The position numbers and the translations under genes were made by a program. The notes beneath the pieces were generated by a model. That model did not search any database, was not told where the DNA came from, and worked only from the letters and a program-made list of their open reading frames with translations. Of a stretch of DNA of 64,000 nucleotides, positions 12,111 to 22,639 are shown one piece after another. The stretch covers positions 634,318-698,317 of the forward strand of contig CM049314.1 in the NCBI GenBank assembly GCA_026874595.1, in the 5' to 3' direction. The first letter of the stretch is position 1, and every line of letters begins with the position of its first letter. This stretch comes from Sipunculus nudus. Lineage: Eukaryota; Annelida; Sipuncula; Golfingiida; Sipunculidae.

Positions 12111-15100
12111 CAACTTAAACTTATGTTTATCAACTTAAGAATTCAACAAAAGCTATTTAACTCTTGAGATTGCTGAGTTCAGCTCTGCATATTCATCTGC
12201 TTCGAATATAAACCTATCTCAGTAACTCACTTTGATTTGCTACTCATTTTTCCTCTGTATTTTGATTTCCTTTGGCCCTCACTGTAGCTCTGTAAATGCA
12301 TTCGCATTGTATTTACCTCTCTCGATTCCTGTGCTTCGGTTCTCAGTTCACCTGTGAAGATTCATGTGCTTAGACGCTCTACTTACCTCAGTACATCCCT
12401 TTCCTTTGATTTTCAGTTTTCCTACGTACATTACTCTGCTCTGACTTAGTTTGACTCTGTAGATTCCTGTGCTTTGACTTTCAGTTCAGCTCTGCACATT
12501 CCTCTGCTTTACTTACCTCGTAAATCACTTTCCTTTGATGATCATTTCCCTCTGTATATTGCTTTGCTTATGCATTCACTGTAGCCCTGTACATTTGTGT
12601 GTTTTCATTCCTGACTTGACTTAATTACTGTAAAATGCTTAAACACTCAGTTTACATCTTTGGATTCCAATTTTGGTTCTCAACCCAACTGCTAAGAGTA
12701 GTGTGCTTAGACGCTCTACTTACCTCAGTACATCAACATGCTTTGCTCCTCAGCTTTTCCATTGTATATTCCTCTGCTGTGACTCATTTTAACTATGTCC
12801 ACTGTTGTGCTTAAGTTGATCAGTATAGCTTAAGTTGATAAACTTAAGATTCAACTAAACTAAGTTAACCAACTTAAGATTCAACTTAAGGTTAAGTTGA
12901 ACCTTAAGTTGGTCAAGGTAGTTATGTTGAATCTGAAGTTGATCAACTTAAGCTATGTTTATCAACTTAAGCTTATGTTTATCAACTTAAGAATTCAACA
13001 AAAGCTATTTAACTCTTGAGATTGCTGAGTTCAGCTCTGCATATTCCTCTGCTTCGAATATAAACTTATCTCAGTAACTCACTTTGATTTGCTACTCATT
13101 TTTCCTCTGTATTTTGCTTTCCTTTTGCCCTCACTGTAGCTCTGTAAATGCATTCGCATTGTATTTACCTCTCTCGATTCCTGTGCTTTGGTTCTCAGTT
13201 CACCTGTGAAGATTCATATGCTTAGACGCTCTACTTACCTCAGTACATCCCTTTCCTTTGAATTTCAGTTTTCCTACGTACATTACTCTGCTCTGACTTA
13301 GTTTGACTCTGTAGATTCCTGTGCTTTGACTTTCAGTTCAGCTCTGCACATTCCTCTGCTTTACTTACCTCGTAAATCACTTTGCTTTGATGATCATTTC
13401 CCTCTGTATATTGCTTTGCTTATGCTTTCACTGTAGCCCTGTACATTTGTGTGTTTTCATTCCTCACTTGACTTTATTACTGTAAAATGCGTAAGCACTC
13501 AGTTTACATCTTTGGATTCCAATTTTGGTTCTCAATCCAACTGCTAAGAGTAGTGTGCTTAGACACTCTACTTACCTCAGTACATCAATTTGCTTTGATC
13601 CTCAGCTTTTCCATTGTATATTTCTCTGCTGTGACTCATTTTAACTATGTCCACGGTGTGCTTTGACTCTCTTATAAACTCTCTCCTTTAAAAGTCAACT
13701 TACCTCGTAAATGTTTCACTTCGGTTTGACCATAATTTTATTATCTCAAAACATCTGTGCTTTAGCTCACAGGGTACCTCTGTATATTGGTGTATTCACT
13801 GTTGTGCTTAAGTTGATCAGTATAGCTTAAGTTGATCAACTTAAGATTCAACATAACTAAGTTGACCAACTTAAGATTCAACTTAACCTTAAGTTGAATC
13901 TAAAGTTGGTCAACTTAGTTATGTTGAATCTTAAGTTGATCAACTTAAGCTATGTTTATCAACTTAAGCTTATGTTTATCAACTTAAGAATTCAACAAAA
14001 GCTATTTAACTCTTGAGATTGCTGAGTTCAGCTCTGCATATTCCTCTTCTTCGAATATTAACTTATCTCAGTAACTCACTTTGATTTGCTACTCATTTTT
14101 CCTCTGTATTTTGCTTTCCTTTGGCCCTCAATGTAGCTCTGTAAATGCATTCGCATTGTATTTACCTCTCTCGATTCCTGTGCTTTGGTTCTCAGTTCAC
14201 CTGTGAAGATTCATGTGCTAAGACGCTCTACTTACCTCAGTACATCCCTTTCCTTTGATTTTCAGTTTTCCTACGTTCATTACTCTGCTCTGACTTAGTT
14301 TGACTCTGTAGATTCCTGTGCTTTGACTTTCAGTTCAGCTCTGCACATTCCTCTGCTTTACTTACCTCGTAAATCACTTTGCTTTGATGATCATTTCCCT
14401 CTGTATATTGCTTTGCTTATGCATTCACTGTAGCCCTGTACATTTGTGTGTTTTCATTCCTCACTTGACTTAATTACTGTAAAATGCTTAAACACTCAGT
14501 TTACATCTTTGGATTCCAATTTTGGTTCTCAATCCAACTGCTAAGAGTAGTGTGCTTAGACGCTCTACTTACCTCAGTACATCAACATGCTTTGATCCTC
14601 AGCTTTTCCATTGTATATTCCTCTGCTATGACTCATTTTAACTATGTCCACTGTTGTGCTTAAGTTGATCAGTATAGCTTAAATTGATAAACTTAAGATT
14701 CAACATAACTAAGTTGACCAACTTAAGATTCAACTTAACCTTAAGTTGAATCTTAAGTTGGTCAACTTAGTTATGTGGAATCTTAAGTTGATCAACTTAA
14801 GCTATGTTTATCAACTTAAGCTTATGTTTATCAACTTAAGAATTCAACAAAAGCTATTTAACTCTTGAGATTGCTGAGTTCAGCTCTGCATAGAGTAGTG
14901 TGCTTAGACGCTCTACTTACTTAGTACATCAACATGCTTTGATCCTCAGTTTTCCATTGTATATTCCTCTGCTGTGACTCATTTTAACTATGTCCACTGT
15001 TGTGCTTAAGTTGATCAGTTTAGCTCAAGTTGATAAACTTAAGATTCAACATAACTAAGTTGACCAACTTAAGATTCAACTTAACTTTAAGTTGAATCTT

Positions 15101-17780
15101 AAGTTGGTCAACTTAGTTATGTTGAATCTTAAGTTGATCAACTTAAGCTTATGTTTATCAACTTAAGCTTATGTTTATCAACTTAAGAATTCAACAAAAG
15201 CTATTTAACTCGAGATTGCTGAGTTCAGCACTGCATATTCCTCTGTTTCGAATATAAACTTATCTCAGTAACTCACTTTGATTTGCTACTCATTTTTCCT
15301 CTGTATTTTGCTTTCCTTTGGCCCTCACTGTAGCTCTGTAAATGCATTCGCATTGTATTTACCTCTCTCGATTCCTGTGCCTTGGTTCTCAGTTCACCTG
15401 TAAAGATTCATGTGCTTAGACGCTCTACTTACCTCAGTACATCCCTTTCCTTTGATTTTCAGTTTTCCTACGTACATTACTCTGCTCTGACTTAGTTTGA
15501 CTCTGTAGATTTCTGTGCTTTGACTTTCAGTTCAGCTCTGCACATTCCTCTGCTTTACTTACCTCGTAAATCACTTTGCTTTGATGATCATTTCCCTCTG
15601 TTTATTGCTTTGCTATGCATTCACTGTAGCCCTGTACATTTGTGTGTTTTCATTCCTCACTTGGCTTAATTACTGTAAAATGCTTAAGCACTCAGTTTAC
15701 ATCTTTGAATTCCAATTTTGGTTCTCAATCCAACTGCTAAGAGTACTGTGCTTGGACGCTCTACTTACCTCAGTACATCAACATGCTTTGATCCTCAGCT
15801 TTTCCATTGTATATTCCTCTGTTGTGACTCATTTTAACTATGTCCAATGTTGTGCTTAAGTTGATTAGTATAGCTTAAGTTGATAAACTTAAGATTCAAC
15901 ATAACTAAGTTGATAAACTTAAGATTCAACTTAACCGTAAGTTGAATCTTAAGTTGGTCAACTTAGTTATGTTGAATCTTAAGTTGATCAACTTAAGCTA
16001 TGTTTATCAACTTAAGCTTCATTTTATCAACTTAAGCTTATGTTTATCAACTTAAGAATTCAACAAAAGCTATTTAACTCGAGATTGCTGAGTTTAGCAC
16101 TGCATATTCCTCTGCTTCGAATATAAACTTATCTCAGTAACTCACTTAGATTTGCTACTCATTTTTTCTCTGTATTTTGCTTTCCTTTGGCCCTCACTGT
16201 AGCTCTGTAAATGCATTCGCATTGTATTTACCTCTCTCGATTCCTGTGCCTTGGTTCTCAGTTCACCTGTGAAGATTCATGTGCTTAGACGCTCTACTTA
16301 CCTCAGTACATCCCTTTCCTTTGATTTTCAGTTTTCCTACGTACATTACTCTGCTCTGACTTAGTTTGACTCTGTAGATTCCTGTGCTTTGACTTTCAGT
16401 TCACATCTGCACATTCCTCTGCTCTCTGCTTTACTTACCTCGTAAATCACTTTGCTTTGATGATCATTTCCCTCTGTATATTGCTTTGCTGATGCATTCA
16501 CTGTAGCCCTGTACATTTGTGTGTTTTCATTCCTCACTTGACTTAATTACTGTAAAATGCTTAAGCACTCAGTTTACATCTTTGGATTCCAATTTTGGTT
16601 CTCAATCCAACTGCTAAGAGTAGTGTGCTTAGACGCTCTACTTACCTCAGTACATCAACATGCTTTGATCCTCAGCTTTTCCATTGTATATTCCTCTGCT
16701 GTGACTCATTTTAACTATGTCCACTGTTGTGCTTAAGTTGATCAGTATAGCTTAAGTTGATAAACTTAAGATTCAACATAACTAAGTTGACCAACTTAAG
16801 ATTCAACTTAACCTTAAGTTGAATCTTAAGTTGGTCAACTTAGTTATGTTGAATCTTAAGTTGATCAACTTAAGCTATGTTTATCAACTTAAGCTTATGT
16901 TTATCAACTTAAGCTTATGTTTATCAACTTAAGAATTCAACAAAAGCTATTTAACTCTTGAGATTGCTGAGTTCAGCTCTGCATGTTCCTCTGCTTCGAA
17001 TATAAACTTATCTCAGTTACTCACTTTGATTTGCTACTCATTTTTCCTCTGTATTTTGCTTTCCTTTGGCCCTCACTGTAGCTCTGTAAATGCATTCGCA
17101 TTGTATTTACCTCTCTCGATTCCTGTGCTTTGGTTCTCAGTTCACCTGTGAAGATTCATGTGCTTAGACGCTCTACTTACCTCAGTACATCACTTTCCTT
17201 TGATTTTCAGTTTTCCTACGTACATTACTCTGCTCTGACTTAGTTTGTCTCTGTAGATTCCTGTGCTTTGACTTTCAGTTCAGTTCTGCACATTCCTCTG
17301 CTTTACTTACCTCGTAAATCACTTTGCTTTGATTATCATTTCCCTCTGTATATTGCTTTGCTTATGCATTCACTGTAGCCCTGTACATTTGTGTGTTTTC
17401 ATTCCTCACTTGACTTAATTACTGTAAAATGCTTAAGTACTCTGTTTACATCTTTGGATTCCAATTTTGGTTCTCAGTCCAACTGCTAAGAGTAGTGTGC
17501 TTAGACGCTCTACTTACCTCAGTACATCAATTTGCTTTGATCCTCAGCTTTTCCATTGTATATTTCTCTGCTGTGACTCATTTTAACTATGTCCACTGTT
17601 GTGCTTTGACTCTCTTATAAACTCTCTCCTTTAAAAGTCAACTTACCTCGTAAATGTTTCACTTCGGTTTGACCATCATTTTATTATCTCAAAACTGCTG
17701 TGCTTTAGCTCACAGGATACCTCTGTACATTGGTGTATATTCAGGGCTCAGTTTACCTCTGTCTTTTATTTTCCCTTGGC
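12111..17780 (+). repeat. 0.85-1.0 kb tandem array, 7 units
   Basis: AACAAAAGCTATTTAACTC marks unit starts near 12,146, 12,997, 13,994, 14,847, 15,192, 16,059 and 16,940, with spacings of about 851, 997, 853, 345, 867 and 881 bp; the 345-bp unit is internally deleted. Each unit is a CTC-rich degenerate tandem followed by ACTGTTGTGCTTAAGTTGATC and GATC palindromes. It is the CTC-rich part of the 1,785-bp unit amplified separately. ORFs of 60-90 codons recur with the units and are treated as repeat translation. Confidence 0.95.
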
Positions 17781-17793
17781 CCTAAGTGTAACG

Positions 17794-18092
17794 TGAAACA
17801 GAGAAGGGCCAAAACGTTCTAGAATAATACATACATATACACATACATACATACATACATACATACCTTTTTTTTAGGAATAGGCAGTCAATCATTACGT
17901 CATCATGATATCTATAGTGTGAGGGGGATGGTTTCCTCTGGTCTGCCAAAAGCGCGCCCTGATCCGGACTCCTACAACAATTATTTAAGAATTGTACACT
18001 GTGTACCATTTTTTAATGAAATTATATATTTAAATATAATTTATAGATATATCATAAAATAAAATATGTATATGCAAATATAGGACTGTTCG
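17794..18092 (+). repeat. Fourth copy of the 1,785-bp unit start, cut by satellite
   Basis: CGTGAAACAGAGAAGGGCC and the ~145-bp interspersed repeat (17,876-18,015) reappear as at 7,202 and 8,987. The match ends abruptly near 18,096 in GACTGTTCGTGATT, where the 169-bp satellite begins. Confidence 0.9.
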
Positions 18093-18618
18093 TGATTGGC
18101 TGGAATCTCCCAATTTCTACGGGAAGTGCGGAATGCGGCTTGAAACACGAGAAAAGTTATGTTTCGCATATACGAGTAGCGTTGAACCACACCCTGGCAC
18201 TTTCGGGTCCCCCTGAAAACCCGAAACAATTCTCTTAATTATTTAATTTTCTTGAAACCTCAGGTAGCCTGGAATCGCCCAATTTCAACTCGAAGTGCGG
18301 AATGCGGCTTGAAACACGAGAAAAGTTCCATTTCGCATATACGAGTAGCGTCAAATCACACCCTGGCACTTCTAGGTCAAGCCGAAACCCCGAAACAATT
18401 CTTTTCATTATAAAATTATGTTAAAAACTAAGGTCGGCTGGAATCTTACAATTTCCGCGTGAAGCCGGGAATGCGGCTTGAGACGCGACAAAAGATCTAT
18501 TTCGCATATACGAGTAGCGTCGAACCACACCCTGGCACCCCCGTATCGCGCCGAAACCCCGAAACAATTCTCTTCATTATAAAATTATGTTAAAAACTCA
18601 GGTCGGCTGGAATCTTAC
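18093..18618 (+). repeat. 169-bp satellite, about 3 units
   Basis: Three units of the satellite that fills 43.06-55.72 kb, including both subtypes: one with CAATTTCAACTCGAAGTGCG and one with CAATTTCCGCGTGAAGCCGG. It sits more than 24 kb from the main array in the same orientation, inside a copy of the 1,785-bp unit. Confidence 0.95.
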
Positions 18619-19780
18619 AATTTAGGACCACTGCAGGTAAATTAATCCATACATACATTCATAAATAAATACAAGTATCCGCACATATACATACACATAC
18701 ATACATATGTACAACACTGTTAACAGTATTCTTAGCTTAAGTTTGGGACCACAACATAACAACGTAAGTTTAGGACCATAAGTTCTGTCCCACGCTTAGG
18801 CCTCACATCTGGTCTTTGTGGTTTTGGCGCGAAATACAACATCAAAAACATCACATTACTATATTTCCAAGGATTCTAAATTTCAAATTTAAGTCTGCCG
18901 GACAAGAGATTCTCATACTGAATGCTGCACGTTTAAGCATTTGTACAATTTGTACATTAATTTACCAATTACAAGTAAAAACGTAACAGACAGTACTCGC
19001 CCACGTCTTGTTCCTGTGCACCTGGTCCGATATTATGTGGGTCGTTGCCTTGGCGACGTTGCCTCGTTATCATAAGCTTAAGTTCAGGACCATAACTCTG
19101 TAAGTTTTGGACCATAACACTGTAAGTTTAGGACCATAACACTGTAAGTTTAGGACCATAAGGTAAGTTTGGGACTAAAACACACTGTATTTAGGACCAT
19201 AATATTATGTTTAGGACCACAACGCAGTCTAAAGTTGAAATTGAAGTCAACTTAATTATGTATTGGTCCTGTATTTTTCAACTTAACATGTCTTAAGTTT
19301 ATTCAACTTAGGCCTAAGTTTATTAAACTCAGGCTTATGTCGATTCCGAACTCAAGTTTTTGTACATTCCTCTGTAAACTAGGCATAAGTTTAAGACCAT
19401 AACACTGAAGAATTAGGACTGCGACATCGCAAGTTTAGCTTAGGGCCTTAAAACTGATTCCTCTGCCTGAACAATAAACTTACCTGGTAAATCTGTCTGC
19501 TCTGGTTTGGTGGACATTGTTTACCTCTGTATACTAAGCTTAAGTTTAGGACCATAACTCTGTAGGTTTCGGACCATAACACTGTAAGATTAGCACCATT
19601 GCAACGTAAGTTTAGGACCCTAACTACGTAAGTTTAGGACCTTAATGTAAGTTTAGGACCCAATAAACCCAAGTTCAGGATCATGACAAGTAAGTTTAGG
19701 ACCATAGCACTGTAAGTCTAGGACTACAACAGGGAAATTAATCCATACATACATTCATAAATAGATACAAGTATCCATAC
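18619..19780. repeat. TTTAGGACCATAACA repeat block
   Basis: Many degenerate 20-22 bp units of the type GTAAGTTTAGGACCATAACA surround the copy of 11,126-11,560. The same motif appears at 4.55-5.3, 10.9-11.3, 42.83-43.0, 56.4 and 58.2-58.55 kb. Confidence 0.9.
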
Positions 19781-20580
19781 ATATTGGTGATTATTATAAC
19801 CAGGGTGATCATCATAACCATGGTGGTGATTATAACCAGGGTTGTCATTATAACCAGGGTTATCATTATAACCAGGCTGGTCAGTATAACCACTTTGATC
19901 ATTATAGCCAGGCTGATCATTATAACCAGGGTGGTCGTAATAACCATTGTGCTCATTATAACCAGAGTGTTCATTATAGCCAGTGTTGTCATTGTAACCA
20001 GGGGGATCATTATAATCAGGGTGGACATTATAAGCAGTGTGCTCATTATAACAAGGGTTGTGATTATAACCAGGGCGGTGGTTATAACCAGGGTCGTCAT
20101 TATAACCAGGACGATCATCACTACCAGGTTGTTCATTCAACCAAGACAATTATTATGACCAGGACGGTGGCTTTGACCATGACGGTCATTTTAACCAGGA
20201 CAGTCATTAGAACCAGGGTGATCATTATAACCAGGGTGATCATTATAACCAGGGTCTTCATTATAAGGAGGGTGGTGATTATAACAAGGGTGGTGATTAA
20301 AACCATGGTGATCATTAAAACCAGGGTGGTCATTATAACCTGTGTGATCATTATAACCAGCGTGATCATTATAACAAGGGTGGTCATTATAACTATTGTG
20401 GTCATTATAACCAGGCTGATCATTATAACCAGGGTTCTCATTATAACCAGGGTTCTCATTATAACCAGGGTGGTCACTATAACCAGGTTTGTCATTATAA
20501 CCAGGTTTGTCATTATAAACAGGGTGGTCGTTATAAGCAGGGTTGTTATTATAACCAAGGTGGGCATTACAACCAGGGTG
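19781..20580 (+). repeat. 18-bp minisatellite, GGGTG variant
   Basis: About 44 units of ATTATAACCAGGGTGGTC and variants. Six-codon periodicity leaves several frames open on both strands, up to 215 codons on the minus strand (Gly-Tyr-Asn-Asp type hexapeptides). No start context, splice pattern or frame preference marks any as real. Confidence 0.9.
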
Positions 20581-21480
20581 GGTAGGACCATAATAAATAA
20601 ACACACATACACATACATAAATAGGGATATATACATGCATACGCGCATATAACAGTGTGAATAGTATTCTAAACTTAACTTTAGGACTAGAATAATGTAA
20701 GTTTAGGACCATAACAGTGACGTTAAACGGCCAGGGTGCGCCAAGTCCTTGAGTAATACATAAATACATATAAACACACATACATACAACTGGATTTAAA
20801 ATATTTGAGAGCCAGAAAAATAAACACAAGACAAACAAAATTTATAAAAAATAATTTAATAAATTATTAACTTCAACAATAAAGCGTAATACATAAATTC
20901 AATATCACACTAATAATACTGTCATTGTATTCACTACAAAATTTTATTAAAACTGATCCGCTTTACACAAAGTAAACACATCAATACTAAATCACAATAA
21001 CACGTGATAAAAACTCTATCGCAAACTTATCATAAAACTTATAAACTTATATAAGTAAAAGCATTTTTTTTTATTTCCAGCTGTATAATTAATATGTTAA
21101 TATGGAATAAGGCATATTGTCTACATAAACAATCTAAGCTCATGTAAATCTATCACCATCTATCACCATCTTTCTAAAAGGATGAAAACCCACTACAAGT
21201 GTTATGTACATAAACAGGCATTTTGAATGAAACATCACAGGCACACTAATTAAAACAACCACCTAAAAAAACTTTATTATACTTGCCAATATCTCACTTC
21301 TTCTCTTTGGCCAGTTTGTGAAGTGACAGACTTTAAATTATTTCCAGCTGTATAATCATTAAGTTAATATGGAATAAGGCATATTGTCTACCGAGATTTT
21401 TTTCATACAAACAGGGTTATGTAACATAACTGAAGAACAAGTGTGCAAGAATCATATAAGCGGTATCACGACTTACGGGA
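20581..21480. other. AT-rich transition, no gene seen
   Basis: Begins with (CATA)n-like sequence and a copy of the GTGACGTTAAACGGCCAGGG module, then becomes AT-rich. A direct repeat of about 50 bp beginning TATTTCCAGCTGTATAAT occurs at about 21,073 and 21,339. No coding signal. Confidence 0.6.
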
Positions 21481-21496
21481 GCAAGAATTGGAAGAA

Positions 21497-21820
21497 ATAA
21501 CAACAACAACAACAAGCACACTGTCAGCGATTTTCTTGCTTGTAATATACGTGAACATGCTGGGAGTTTTCAAAAGCATATCCACATAGATAATGAATTG
21601 CAAATGGAACGGTAGCACAGAGTTGGTGAAGCTCTAGCCGAAGAGACAGTATTGCAATTAGAAAGCACAGCCGCTTCGTGTGAAATCGTGAAGCTGCCGA
21701 AAATGTAGAAGATAGAAGACCAGGAAAGGACACGTAGCTGTTATTCGTGCCGACAGAATACTATGAAGAGTCTCTAGCGGGTGTTCGAAGCAGTGATGAC
21801 ATGAAGGTCTGTTATCTTTT
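21497..21820. repeat. Diverged modules shared within the 21-31 kb island
   Basis: 21,497-21,590 resembles 25,209-25,300 (the AACAACAACA..AGCAC, GTGAACAT and GATTTTCAAAA phrases in order). 21,730-21,800 resembles 23,430-23,500 (CACGTAGC, ATTCGTGCCG, TCTAGCGGGT) and more weakly 24,225-24,300. These are ancient duplications, since blocks differ by many substitutions. Confidence 0.6.
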
Positions 21821-21827
21821 TGTTCAG

Positions 21828-21914
21828 GATGAAGACTTGATTGGGCCTCTGCGCCGGGATGCGGATGTGAACAACCTCAGGTTTCTGAATGTGCTCTATG
21901 ACTTCACTCCCTAG
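21828..21914 (+). pseudogene. Exon-like 28-codon ORF upstream of the p53-type segment
   Basis: A pyrimidine-rich acceptor-like tract ending TTTTTGTTCAG precedes an open frame that closes at a TAG after 28 codons. The frame contains the string DADVNNLRFLNVLYDF. A p53-family protein has a loosely similar VEGNLRVEYLDD stretch roughly 40-45 residues before the zinc-binding MCxSSC motif, and the p53-type segment follows here about 30 bp downstream. The resemblance is weak and the stop codon means this could not read straight into the next segment without splicing. An unrelated random ORF is equally possible. Confidence 0.25.
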
Positions 21915-21925
21915 TATTTGTTTAG

Positions 21926-22180
21926 TTTGGGTGTTGTTTAGTTAGGGTAATTATAAGATCAGATAAAACAGAACGCAAAGATCAAGTGGTCATAAACATT
22001 TACCTACTAAAGCGGGACAGGCGCGAGAGTTACGTTGGTAACCAATTGATAACCAACCTGTACCAGTTGATGTGCTTATCTTCCTGTGTGGGTGGAATGA
22101 ACAGACATCCTGTGAGGGTCATATTCACGCTGGAAGACCAGGGGCACGTCCTGCGCAGACCGTCTGCCGAAGTCACATGA
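21926..22180 (+). pseudogene. p53-family DNA-binding domain fragment
   Basis: The open frame encodes a stretch matching the core DNA-binding domain of p53/p63/p73 transcription factors. The decisive part is MCLSSCVGGMNRHPVRVI followed by FTLEDQGHVL. In human p53 the corresponding segment carries two of the four zinc ligands (Cys238 and Cys242; the first Cys codon here is 22,073-22,075) and the DNA-contacting Arg248, which is kept as the R of MNRH; the next position, Arg249 in human, is His here. Upstream VGNQLITNLYQLMC aligns with the VGSDCTTIHYNYMC part. The frame stops at TGA just after an AEV that matches FEV, so the FEVRxCACPGRDR segment with Arg273 and everything beyond is missing. No other p53 exons were found nearby. 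It is a pseudogene, an isolated exon of a fragmented gene, or a captured piece. Family assignment is fairly sure; functionality is doubtful. Confidence 0.7.
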
Positions 22181-22212
22181 CTGTATACTTGTTAACTGTT
22201 GCTATATAAATG

Positions 22213-22222
22213 AAATAAATAT
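22213..22222 (+). promoter_or_regulatory. Possible polyadenylation signal
   Basis: An AATAAA hexamer lies in GAAATAAATATG, about 35 bp after the stop of the p53-type frame. In AT-rich DNA such hexamers are common, so this only permits, and does not show, that the truncated frame is a terminal exon. Confidence 0.3.
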
Positions 22223-22394
22223 GTTCAATTCACTGTCAGAAGTTAGTTTCACTTTGTGATAAGAATACACGCAGAAATATACACAATTAATGGGTTGTGC
22301 ATTTCCCCCAGGCTCTCGTGAATTAATCGCGCAAATTAACACGCCCATTCAAAGACTCGTGGTGAAGTGTAATAACAGATGTTCAGATCAAAGT

Positions 22395-22638
22395 CCAGGA
22401 GATACAGAAGCCCCCGAACTAAAACGTGAAAGTCAAGAGTTGATAATATGAGGGAAGAACAAACTTGATGTAACAGCCAAGTCATGTGCAAGAAACAGCG
22501 ACGAAAACAGTCACAGAAGATCCACAAGCCCAAGAACTAATACGTGAAAGTCAAGTGTTGATAATATCAGGGAAAAACAAACTTGATGTAACAGCCAAGT
22601 CATGTGCAGGAAAACCCGACGAAAAGAGTCACAGAAGA
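22395..22638 (+). repeat. 118-bp direct duplication ending in a splice-donor-like site
   Basis: Two copies share ACGTGAAAGTCAAG, GTTGATAATAT and GATGTAACAGCCAAGTCATG with an offset of about 118 bp. The second copy ends CACAGAAGATG then GTAAGTG, an excellent donor match, whereas the first has GATCCAC at that place. A translated membrane-like frame on the minus strand also repeats with the unit and is not considered real. Confidence 0.8.
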
Positions 22639-22639
22639 T

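Noticed and set aside
20191-20838. 215-codon minus-strand frame with Gly-Tyr-Asn-Asp repeats
   Set aside because: Same minisatellite cause. The first 60 codons run through unrelated (CATA)n-like DNA.
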